Shown here piece after piece: positions 54,468-62,670 of a stretch of DNA of 64,000 nt. The number at the start of each line of letters is the position of its first letter. The first letter of the stretch is position 1. The notes below the pieces were generated by a model. It had not been told where the DNA came from. It saw nothing but the letters and a program-made list of their open reading frames with translations, and made no database searches. The translations under genes and the position numbers were made by a program. This DNA is from Algoriphagus sp. AGSA1. Lineage in GTDB: Bacteria; Bacteroidota; Bacteroidia; Cytophagales; Cyclobacteriaceae. Location of the stretch: contig NZ_JAJUWR010000002.1 of NCBI RefSeq assembly GCF_021390545.1, forward strand, positions 1-64,000, in the 5' to 3' direction.

Positions 54468-55739
54468 TCATCCCACCACTACTTCTATAAAAGGAGGATT
54501 GGAAAAGTATTTCCGTCCTATAGTCAGAATGTCCTCGGCAGAGAATGTCTTCAAATAAGCCAGTTTTTGGGAATAATAATCTAATGCCAACCCTGATCGA
54601 TGCACGGCTTGAAACCCGTCTAGCAGATCAAAAGGCGTACTGAACTGCATCAGCATCTTTCCTATCAGATAGTTTCTCACTACTTCCAATTCATCAGAGC
54701 TGATTTCCTCTTCAGTCAATAGTCTTATTTCATGATAAATTTCCTTGATTACCTCAGGGTAATAAGCCTTTTGCACATCTGCAGCTATTACCCAATAATT
54801 GGAATCAATGACTTCCGCAAGTGCGGAATAAATCCCGTAGGTATGTCCTTTGTCTTCTCTTATGTTTTTTATAAGCCTAGAGCCAAAATATCCTCCTAAA
54901 ATGGTGTTGAATACCGTTAGAGGTATAAAATCCTCGTGTTTTTTGGAAACAGAACAATGACCAATTCTAACGCTGCTCTGTACAGATTTTTCCTTGGGTT
55001 CCTTAACTGCCAAAAGGGTATCTATATTTGGTAACAACACAGAGTCCGTGGGGATCCGATTAGGTAGCTGGCCGAATAGACTGAGCAATCGGTCAAGTTC
55101 CTGGGAATCAAAATCCCCCACCACGAAAACCTCCAAATCCTGCCATAGCATATGGTTGTAGTAATCAAGTAGGAGGTCTCTGGACACGGCATCCACATGT
55201 GTTTCTTGGACTATGACTCCATAGGGGTGAGTGGCTCCAAATAGACATTTTTTGAAAACCTGGTTTGCCCTAGATGCGGTTTTCTCGTGTTCTACCTGGA
55301 TGCTTAATTTCATCAGCGATTTTCTTTTTTCCAGCATTTCCGGGGGAAATGTAGCTTCGCTAAACATGGATAAAAACACGTCCAGAACAGTGAAAATATG
55401 TTTCTTTGTAGAAAGAAGCCCCAGTCCTTCATGGGAAAAGGAGGGGTTTGAATAAACCTGGGTGGCATAGAAATCAAAGAACTCCGCTAGTTCACGAGCA
55501 GTTTTCTGCTTGGTGCCTTCATGTAACATTTGCAAAGTAAACATCGGGACCAGCGTTTGGACTAAGGGAAGAGATGTGCGCCTGCCTTTTCCCATCACCT
55601 CAATTTTGACTGCATTCAAGCCAGGTGTGGGTATATAGAAGAACTTAGATCCATTGGAAAGGGTGCGTTCCAGGGGAGGTAAAAGTTCAAAATCTTCAGG
55701 AATTTTAAATTCTGGAGCTTTTGACCTGTCTAAAATCAT
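54468..55739 (-). CDS. M16-family (insulinase-like) protein without the zinc motif
   Basis: A 423-aa protein with the two-lobed M16 fold: TPGLNAVKIEVMGKG near the N terminus, GATHPYG about 160, and VFNTILGGYFGSRLIKNIREDKGHTYG near the middle. Where catalytic members have HxxEH it reads LQMLHEGTKQ, so it probably does not bind zinc. Inactive M16 proteins usually pair with an active partner or act as scaffolds. Its start overlaps the porV stop by 1 base. No signal peptide is visible. Confidence 0.8.
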   Translation of the reverse strand: MILDRSKAPEFKIPEDFELLPPLERTLSNGSKFFYIPTPGLNAVKIEVMGKGRRTSLPLVQTLVPMFTLQMLHEGTKQKTARELAEFFDFYATQVYSNPSFSHEGLGLLSTKKHIFTVLDVFLSMFSEATFPPEMLEKRKSLMKLSIQVEHEKTASRANQVFKKCLFGATHPYGVIVQETHVDAVSRDLLLDYYNHMLWQDLEVFVVGDFDSQELDRLLSLFGQLPNRIPTDSVLLPNIDTLLAVKEPKEKSVQSSVRIGHCSVSKKHEDFIPLTVFNTILGGYFGSRLIKNIREDKGHTYGIYSALAEVIDSNYWVIAADVQKAYYPEVIKEIYHEIRLLTEEEISSDELEVVRNYLIGKMLMQFSTPFDLLDGFQAVHRSGLALDYYSQKLAYLKTFSAEDILTIGRKYFSNPPFIEVVVG

Positions 55740-56959
55740 TATTCGTTGGGGATATTATACATCAGTGTGAACCTGAGGGTCTCGGCCAATGGGTGGTTTT
55801 GCTTTTGTGGAACCAAATAGGAAAAGTCAAATCCGAACCGCTTATGGTCAAAGCCTACTCCCATGGTGAAATACTTTCTGCCTCCTTTGTTTTTGTTTTC
55901 ATAGAAATACCCTGTTCGAAGAGCCAACAGATCATTATAGATGTATTCTACACCGAACGAAACCATTATTTCTTGCATTTCCTCCGAAAACCCGCCCGGA
56001 GCATCACCAAAGGAGCCGAACATACCGGATATTAATGGGCGGTTTGGATCTTTTCCGTTACCTGGTTCAATAATAAGGTTGCCATTCTCGTCAGTCTCTA
56101 AGGTGCCGTCTTCATTCGTTTTGTAGATTGGTGGCGTTGGTACCAATAGCTTGTTGAGATCCAAGGCAAACGTAAGGGTGTTTACGGGATCCAAATCAAT
56201 AGAGTAGGCTGTGCCTACCTTTAAATTGGTCGGGATGTAATCCAGATCATCTGCGGAATTATATGTTATTTTGGGGCCAATGTTGGATATACTGACTCCC
56301 CATGAGAAGTTTGCGTCCTTTGCCCCGGCAAATACAGGTTTTGAATAGAAAAGCCCCACATCAGTACCTACACTGATACCGGGTTTTGCCTCACTGCCTC
56401 CTACGGAAGATATATTTCCTGATAGATTGGAGTAGATAAACCGAGCGGAGATACCCAGTCCTAGATATGTTGAAAGTTTTCTGGAATAGGTTCCGCCAAT
56501 AGCTATATCTCTAGGGTTGAATTCACCGAGCGGATTTCCTCTTCCATCTGTAAGCTGGATATTCCCCATATTGAAATATCTCAAGTCAAATCCAAAGGCC
56601 GAGACTTCATCAATCCTAAAAAATCCCGTTAGGTAACTCAAAGACATGTCATTGACAAGCTTTCCCAGCCAAGGTGAATAGGAAAGCGAAAACCCCATCT
56701 GATCTTCTATAAAGGCAAGTTGCCCTGCATTCCAATGGGCTGAATTTGCGTCAGGGGAGAGTGCCACGCCCACATCTCCCATGCCGGAGTGCCTTGAGTC
56801 AGGAGCAAAATTCAAAAAGGGTACGGCGGTGGTGATCACTCTACGATCAGGATCCTGACCGGATATAATTATGCTGTTCTGAGCTTGCACAGTTAAAGTA
56901 GCCAGGGTAAAAACTGCAATGAGTACGTTTTTCCTATTTCTAGAGGCTATTTTTTTCAT
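55739..56959 (-). CDS. porV: Type IX secretion outer-membrane protein PorV
   Basis: A 406-aa beta-barrel protein with a signal peptide (cleavage after about VQAQ). The diagnostic PorV start is RVITTAVPFLNFAPDSRHSGMGDVG, and the body has alternating strands ending LRFTLMYNIPNE. PorV receives cargo from the SprA translocon and passes it to PorU for cleavage of the sorting domain. It overlaps porU by 4 bases and would serve the two T9SS cargo proteins at the start of the window. Confidence 0.95.
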   Translation of the reverse strand: MKKIASRNRKNVLIAVFTLATLTVQAQNSIIISGQDPDRRVITTAVPFLNFAPDSRHSGMGDVGVALSPDANSAHWNAGQLAFIEDQMGFSLSYSPWLGKLVNDMSLSYLTGFFRIDEVSAFGFDLRYFNMGNIQLTDGRGNPLGEFNPRDIAIGGTYSRKLSTYLGLGISARFIYSNLSGNISSVGGSEAKPGISVGTDVGLFYSKPVFAGAKDANFSWGVSISNIGPKITYNSADDLDYIPTNLKVGTAYSIDLDPVNTLTFALDLNKLLVPTPPIYKTNEDGTLETDENGNLIIEPGNGKDPNRPLISGMFGSFGDAPGGFSEEMQEIMVSFGVEYIYNDLLALRTGYFYENKNKGGRKYFTMGVGFDHKRFGFDFSYLVPQKQNHPLAETLRFTLMYNIPNE

Positions 56960-59900
56960 TGAATCACGATTAATCCGCTCACCGTATCAGTAGAATTATC
57001 AAGCTCTGACTGAAGCGTTATTTTGTAAATATAAGTTCCTTTTGCTGGATATTTGGTTTGGTTTTGTAAAAAAAACCATGACAAATCCCCAATTCGGGCA
57101 TTAGCTTTCACTAAACGCCTGCTTTCCGAAAATAGTATCTTTCCGTCTGTTTGGTAAACGGCAAGCGTAAGATTCAGATTTTCTCCAGTCTGATTGTGTT
57201 CAACCTCAAAGTGACTTACAATATGCGCAGGATTGGGGTATGTCTTATGATTTAATATTTGAAGACGCCCGCTTCCTTCTACCCATATTTCTTGGGTGAA
57301 ATCACTTCCGTTTCCTAATATATCCCAAGCCCGGATAGTTACCAAATTCCTCCCTTCTTTTAATTGCCTTAGTTCAAACATCACTTTTCCAGCTATAAAT
57401 GTATTGTTTTCCGATTTGAAGAATTCATTTATAACTATGGGGTCATGCCCGTTTACTTGTACAGTTAAGTTCTCTTCGGGTAGAATTCCCGAGATATTTA
57501 TCCCACTGGAATCAGTCAAAGAGGCTTCCATAATAATCGTAGTAGAAGGGAATTTATAGGGGGGGGTGGATTCCCCTCCAAAAATAGCAGAAATAACGGG
57601 GCCTTCGGAGTCTTGTGGAATATGATCGGATATACCGCCAACAGTAGATATCTTCATTCCGTAGGCTTCCCATCTGTTTTCTTGACTTTCACCGATGACC
57701 CGTATTCTTCCTTCACCAAAATCGGGATTTATATTTTTAGGGATGATCATTTTGCCTTTGATCATCCCGGATACTATCTCACCTGCACCCTTAAAAAGGA
57801 TGTTTTTTTCTTCTGGGAACTCGACGGCACTACTTTCGTCTCCCAGGGTTTTGCTCATGGCTGCCTTGTCCCGCAATTCTATGGTGTATGTTCCATTAAA
57901 ATCCGTTGCAATTCCCCCTGAAGCTGGGTTAAGTACCTCTGCTTCATACATCACTTCCTGGAGTGCTGAAAGTGTATCTAGGGTTACTTGGTTCCGAGGA
58001 GATTTCAGAGAGGTGATATTTATATCAAATTCAGCGGAAGCAAGCCTCATACTGGGATCAGCCAGCAAGCTGAAATTTCGGTTAAGTACCCCGTTTTGGC
58101 TTTGGTTTTTGGTGTTTCTGAAGATACTGCCCAGATCTTGGTACTGTCCATTTTCCGGTTTGAACACTTCCTTAATAAAAGCTTCATTCAGAGAAAAATT
58201 AACACTGCTAAAAACCGGCCTACCTGTCGTTAGAAGGCCGATAGCTCCTTTGTTAGGGGCTATCAGAAGCTCTTCGGCAGCAGACCGGATCAATGGGCTG
58301 TCATGCCTGCCAAATTCACAGGTGGCTGTAACCCAAAGGGCTAATTGATCCTGGTTTGCCCAGTTGGATATATCTGAAGCAAGGAAAACCTCCTCAGCAG
58401 TGAGTGTGGTCTCGTTGCCATGTCCTACGTAGTTGAGCAATAAAGTGCCACGCTCAAGTACCTCCTCCAAGGCGGTTTTGGCTTGTGGAGAAGACTGTCT
58501 ATCTCCGTCTCTCCGCTGCTCGTACCTGTCCAGATACAGCTTCTCCTGTTTGTATTCTTTGTAAGTATTGGTTAAAAAGGAAGAGAGGGACTCAGAATCC
58601 CTTACATGAATGTTGTTGTCTCCGTCATCGGCAAAAAAAGTCACCGTTTTTTTCCATTCGCCGTGGACTGGACTGCTTTCATACTTGATGATTTTATCCA
58701 CAGCTACCCGGGCTTCCTCAGGCGTAATGACAGGCAATCTTCCCACTCCGATTTGCAACAATTCATCGTCCTTACGGTTTTCATCCCACTCACCTTGCCC
58801 ATAGTCGAGTAAAGATAAATAATCATCCGAACTGAAAGTCGTCAATGGGTTTAGACTGTTTCTGCTGGTGTAAATAGGCACAAGGCTTGGACGCCCGCCT
58901 AAAATGCCTTTATAGTCAAAAGTACCTTTTCCCAGGATCAAGACATTTTTTAGTTTCCCTCCACGGTGATAGTGCCAAGCAAGGAAATTCCGGATAGCTG
59001 TCAAATCTGGATTGCCATATCCAAAAGCATCGTAGATCTCATTTAAGTAAGCTACCTCAGTATAGACACCCATACCAAATTTATGAGTGCTTAGTCTTTC
59101 TGCTGAAGATTTCAGTGACTCATGGGTGACTATCAGCAGTTCTGGCCAAGAAGATGTTGTTCTTAAGGAAAGATCTGCGGTTTCAAATTCAGATATTTCC
59201 ATAGTCTCTTCTTCCTTGAAAACAATAAATTTCTGTCCGGATACGCCGGTGTCCGAAGTCAAATCAAATGCTATTGGCAGGAATACATCGCTGACTTCCC
59301 AGATGGATAATCCAGGTAAGGTGCTTATGGATAGTGGGAGAGTTTGGTTAGTCGTATATACACCTTTATCCAAGGATGAGCTGATATGTGGCACCCCTAT
59401 TCCTATATAGTGAAAATATCCTCTGGCATTTGGATCTGGGGACATGTAGCTGATTCTGAGCCTGTCTGTTTTTTGGTTTGCCGGGAAAAATTCCCCCTCT
59501 ACATAACTTTCAAAACCTTTGACTCCATAGGTATTAGCAGGCACACCTTGGATTATACTTTCAGCAACCGTCAGGTCATCTACGGAGAGGTTAATGGTGG
59601 ACTCGGAAACTGATCTTCCCATGACCACAGCGGATACTTTCCAGGCTGCGTTTGTGTCAGTGGATAGGGGGAAAGCGTACCCTCTGGTCACTCCGGGAGC
59701 TACTGCTCTAGAATACCATGTCCGACCTGAATTTAAAATATTGTTTTCTTCTTCTTTGAGCCATTTCCATTCATAAAGTATTGTCGGGGATTCAGGTCCT
59801 GGCTGTGCAGTTATTGTTTGCACCCCTTTTGGATTGGATGAGAATCCTATCAAAAAACTTAGGGAATCAGTGAATTGGTTAGGGGAAAATACAGTTTGAT

Positions 59901-60207
59901 TAACTGAATGAGAGTACGAATCGGATGGAGGGAGATAAAAGTACAAAAAACCGTTTTTTTCCAGGCCTGGGATTTCCTGCAATTCCAAATTGTTACTATC
60001 TACCAACTGAGGAAGCATGCCCGGATTTCCATATATTGTCAATTCGCCCAGTGAGGAAGCCCCTAACTCTTTTGCTTGTTTAGTGCTTATTTTATATACA
60101 CCTTCATTTGGGACTTTAAACTTGTAAAATGGGTTTTGGGCACATGCCGAAGCAATCAAGATAAGATTGGTAATTATATAAAACAGAAGTCTGGCCAGGG
60201 ACTTCAT
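56956..60207 (-). CDS. porU: Type IX secretion C-terminal signal peptidase PorU
   Basis: A 1083-aa protein with a signal peptide (about 1-23, ending CAQ). The gingipain-like C25 protease domain spans about 370-720: LNYVGHGNETTL carries the catalytic histidine (about 595) and WVTATCEFGRHDSP the cysteine (about 629). C-terminal Ig-like and sorting-type domains follow (YPNPA to GLIVIQ). PorU cleaves cargo sorting domains at the cell surface and attaches cargo to A-LPS. It is translationally coupled with pssA upstream and porV downstream. Confidence 0.95.
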   Translation of the reverse strand: MKSLARLLFYIITNLILIASACAQNPFYKFKVPNEGVYKISTKQAKELGASSLGELTIYGNPGMLPQLVDSNNLELQEIPGLEKNGFLYFYLPPSDSYSHSVNQTVFSPNQFTDSLSFLIGFSSNPKGVQTITAQPGPESPTILYEWKWLKEEENNILNSGRTWYSRAVAPGVTRGYAFPLSTDTNAAWKVSAVVMGRSVSESTINLSVDDLTVAESIIQGVPANTYGVKGFESYVEGEFFPANQKTDRLRISYMSPDPNARGYFHYIGIGVPHISSSLDKGVYTTNQTLPLSISTLPGLSIWEVSDVFLPIAFDLTSDTGVSGQKFIVFKEEETMEISEFETADLSLRTTSSWPELLIVTHESLKSSAERLSTHKFGMGVYTEVAYLNEIYDAFGYGNPDLTAIRNFLAWHYHRGGKLKNVLILGKGTFDYKGILGGRPSLVPIYTSRNSLNPLTTFSSDDYLSLLDYGQGEWDENRKDDELLQIGVGRLPVITPEEARVAVDKIIKYESSPVHGEWKKTVTFFADDGDNNIHVRDSESLSSFLTNTYKEYKQEKLYLDRYEQRRDGDRQSSPQAKTALEEVLERGTLLLNYVGHGNETTLTAEEVFLASDISNWANQDQLALWVTATCEFGRHDSPLIRSAAEELLIAPNKGAIGLLTTGRPVFSSVNFSLNEAFIKEVFKPENGQYQDLGSIFRNTKNQSQNGVLNRNFSLLADPSMRLASAEFDINITSLKSPRNQVTLDTLSALQEVMYEAEVLNPASGGIATDFNGTYTIELRDKAAMSKTLGDESSAVEFPEEKNILFKGAGEIVSGMIKGKMIIPKNINPDFGEGRIRVIGESQENRWEAYGMKISTVGGISDHIPQDSEGPVISAIFGGESTPPYKFPSTTIIMEASLTDSSGINISGILPEENLTVQVNGHDPIVINEFFKSENNTFIAGKVMFELRQLKEGRNLVTIRAWDILGNGSDFTQEIWVEGSGRLQILNHKTYPNPAHIVSHFEVEHNQTGENLNLTLAVYQTDGKILFSESRRLVKANARIGDLSWFFLQNQTKYPAKGTYIYKITLQSELDNSTDTVSGLIVIQ

Positions 60208-60896
60208 TACGTATTGATTCGGTTTTCAATTATTGACAATCCTAAATAAGCAACAATCACAAGTGGGATTCCTGCCAATCCTAATGATAAAATGAGGATT
60301 AACCCTGTTGCCAAAAGAGCATACCTGAACTTGTTCGCCGCAAAGGAATAAGATTTGAATTTCAAGGCGATGAGCGGTAACTCGGCCACCAATAAAATCG
60401 CGAAAATCCACGCTATGCCCACAAGAAATAAAGTAGAAGTCAGCCATACCCCTGTGGATGACCATTTAATAGCGAAATAAGGCAATGTGCTGATAAACAA
60501 TGCGTTTGCTGGAGTAGGTAAGCCGATGAATCTATCGCTTTGGCGGGTGTCGATATTGAACTTTGCAAGCCGCACGGCAGAAAAGACCGGGATTATCAGT
60601 GTAAGGTAGGAAAGCCATTCTATTCCATTGTTCGCCTTGGCCATTTGAAACAGAATCATCCCTGGAAGGACTCCAAATGAAATCAGATCTGCCAGTGAGT
60701 CCAGCTGTTTTCCTATTTCACCTTGTACATTTAGCAACCTTGCCGCAAACCCATCAAAAAAGTCAAAAACCGCGGCTAAAATAATAAAGTAAGCCCCAGA
60801 TAGAATATTTCCATCGAGGACCCATATGATACCAACCACCCCGGAAAGTAAGTTAAGCAGTGTGATAGTATTAGGGATATGGGATTTGATTTTCAA
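60207..60896 (-). CDS. pssA: CDP-diacylglycerol--serine O-phosphatidyltransferase
   Basis: A 229-aa membrane enzyme with about seven helices. The CDP-alcohol phosphotransferase motif is complete (D-G-x2-A-R-x8-G-x3-D-x3-D in DGFAARLLNVQGEIGKQLDS...). The start HIPNTITLLNLLSGV is typical of PssA. It makes phosphatidylserine, the precursor of phosphatidylethanolamine. It overlaps porU by 1 base and the upstream hydrolase by 4. Confidence 0.93.
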   Translation of the reverse strand: MKIKSHIPNTITLLNLLSGVVGIIWVLDGNILSGAYFIILAAVFDFFDGFAARLLNVQGEIGKQLDSLADLISFGVLPGMILFQMAKANNGIEWLSYLTLIIPVFSAVRLAKFNIDTRQSDRFIGLPTPANALFISTLPYFAIKWSSTGVWLTSTLFLVGIAWIFAILLVAELPLIALKFKSYSFAANKFRYALLATGLILILSLGLAGIPLVIVAYLGLSIIENRINT

Positions 60897-61573
60897 CGTC
60901 TTGCGTTTTTACCCACAAATGGGTTGTGGAGTTTCTCGAAAGATATGGTGGTTTCTGGACCATGCCCGGGGTATAATACCGTTTCTTCCGGTAACGTAAA
61001 AAGAACCGATTTGATCTTGCTAAGAAGTAAATTATGGTTGCCTCCCGGAAGGTCTGTGCGCCCAATGCTGCCTCGGAATAATGTGTCACCTGCTATGCAC
61101 TGTTGGGATTCTTTATGGTAAAAAACCACGTGGCCCGGAGCATGCCCCGGTACAAAGAGAATTTGCAGGACTTCACTTCCGACATTAATCTCTTCTCCCT
61201 CTGACAGAAAGCCATCTGCTTCGCTCGTTTCATATCCGACAAAGCCGTAATTGGGAGCATATGCTTCCACTGCTTTCAGCACGGCCTCTTCCTCTCTATG
61301 AATCAGAAGCGGTACTCCAAATGTTTTTTTTGCCCAAGCGTTTCCCAAAACATGGTCTATATGACAATGGGTGTTGAGCAGTTGGGTAACCCGGATTTTC
61401 TTATCACTCACAAAATCCAGCAGCTCCTTGCGTTCGGCCAGATCAAAACATCCTGGATCTATCAGTACAGCATCGCCTTTCTCATCATATAGCACATAGG
61501 TGTTTTCCTGAAATGGGTTGAAAGTAAAAGACTTAATATGCAGCATGGGAAATGTCTCGGTGTAATGTGACAA
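60893..61573 (-). CDS. Metallo-beta-lactamase-fold hydrolase (glyoxalase-II-like)
   Basis: A 226-aa protein; an internal ATG at 61546 (MLHIKSF) is an equally good start. The zinc motif is THCHIDHVLGNAW, with further ligands in VPGHAPGHV, AGDTLFRGSIGR and YPGHGPETT. Most relatives are glyoxalase II-like thioesterases or general hydrolases of this fold; the substrate cannot be given. It is the first gene of the pssA-porU-porV operon. Confidence 0.9.
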   Translation of the reverse strand: MSHYTETFPMLHIKSFTFNPFQENTYVLYDEKGDAVLIDPGCFDLAERKELLDFVSDKKIRVTQLLNTHCHIDHVLGNAWAKKTFGVPLLIHREEEAVLKAVEAYAPNYGFVGYETSEADGFLSEGEEINVGSEVLQILFVPGHAPGHVVFYHKESQQCIAGDTLFRGSIGRTDLPGGNHNLLLSKIKSVLFTLPEETVLYPGHGPETTISFEKLHNPFVGKNARR

Positions 61574-61602
61574 AATAAGGAATTAAACCTTTATTTTGGG
61601 CT

Positions 61603-62649
61603 ATGGAAATCGATTTTTTGCTAATTGGTCGAGGTCTCGCCGGGACTGCGATGGCTTATCGCCTTAAGCAGGCAGGTAAAAGCATAAGGATAATTGATCA
61701 GCCAGAGGCTAACAACTCAAGTAGAGTAGCAGCCGGACTTTTCAATCCTGTGACCGGTAGGAAGATGGTAAAAACCTGGAAGGCTGATATGCTTTTTCCG
61801 GAAATTAAACCGTTTTATAGAGGGTTGGAGCGGCTTACCGATAGTAAGTTCCTTACCGAAAAGGCAATTTATCGTCCTTTTCTCACCATAGAAGAACAAA
61901 ACGAATGGATGGGGCATAGTGCTGATCCCAGTTGTGAAGCGTATTTGGAAAGAATATATGGTGAAAGCCAGTCTGATTTTCTCAAGGATCCTTATGGGGG
62001 TATTATGCTACGCAGCTCAGGTTGGCTTCATATCAACAATCTACTTGACGCGATGATATCGTATTTTCAAGAAGAATTGATTTTGGAGCGCTTTGATGAA
62101 CATTTGCTTTACCGTGAGTCAGAACTCTGGCACTACAAACACTTGAAGGCCAAATCAGTTATCTATTGCAACGGTTTGGGAGCAATAAATTCCAGGTTTT
62201 TCGGTTTTTTGCCTTTTTCCCCAGTGAAAGGGGAAATATTGGAAGTGAGGCAGGGGTTTACACCAGATTACATTGTGAATAGGGGAGTATTTAGAATACA
62301 TTTGAAAGAATCAGTGCATAGAGTAGGGGCTACCTATACCAAACATGATTTGGATCAAGGTCCCACAAATGAGGCCAAAAAAGAAATATTGGAAAGACTT
62401 ACAGATTTGGTTCAGCTGCCGGTTCGGGAAATTATCAGCCATAAGACGGGGGTAAGACCTGCGACTAGAGATAGAAAGCCTTTTTTAGGGAAACATCCTA
62501 TCGAAGAAGGCGTTTACATATTCAATGGTTTTGGGGCCAAAGGTGTTTCACTAATCCCTTATTTTAGCGAACAAATGCTAGGTTTCCTTTTAAATAAAAA
62601 GGCTATTGATAAGGAAGTGGACATAGCTCGGTATTTTAATTATATTTAA
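61603..62649 (+). CDS. FAD-dependent oxidoreductase (DAO family)
   Basis: A 348-aa enzyme. FAD loop: LLIGRGLAGTAMAYRLKQAG (about 6-25). SSRVAAGLFNPVTGRKMVKTW is the second flavin-binding stretch. The C terminus has KTGVRPATRDRKPFLG and NGFGAKGVSL, as in glycine-oxidase/MnmC-type DAO domains. The substrate is unknown. It is divergent from the operon at 61573 across at most 57 bases, and the next gene starts 21 bases downstream. Confidence 0.85.
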   Translation: MEIDFLLIGRGLAGTAMAYRLKQAGKSIRIIDQPEANNSSRVAAGLFNPVTGRKMVKTWKADMLFPEIKPFYRGLERLTDSKFLTEKAIYRPFLTIEEQNEWMGHSADPSCEAYLERIYGESQSDFLKDPYGGIMLRSSGWLHINNLLDAMISYFQEELILERFDEHLLYRESELWHYKHLKAKSVIYCNGLGAINSRFFGFLPFSPVKGEILEVRQGFTPDYIVNRGVFRIHLKESVHRVGATYTKHDLDQGPTNEAKKEILERLTDLVQLPVREIISHKTGVRPATRDRKPFLGKHPIEEGVYIFNGFGAKGVSLIPYFSEQMLGFLLNKKAIDKEVDIARYFNYI

Positions 62650-62670
62650 AGACATCTTTCAGAAAATCGA

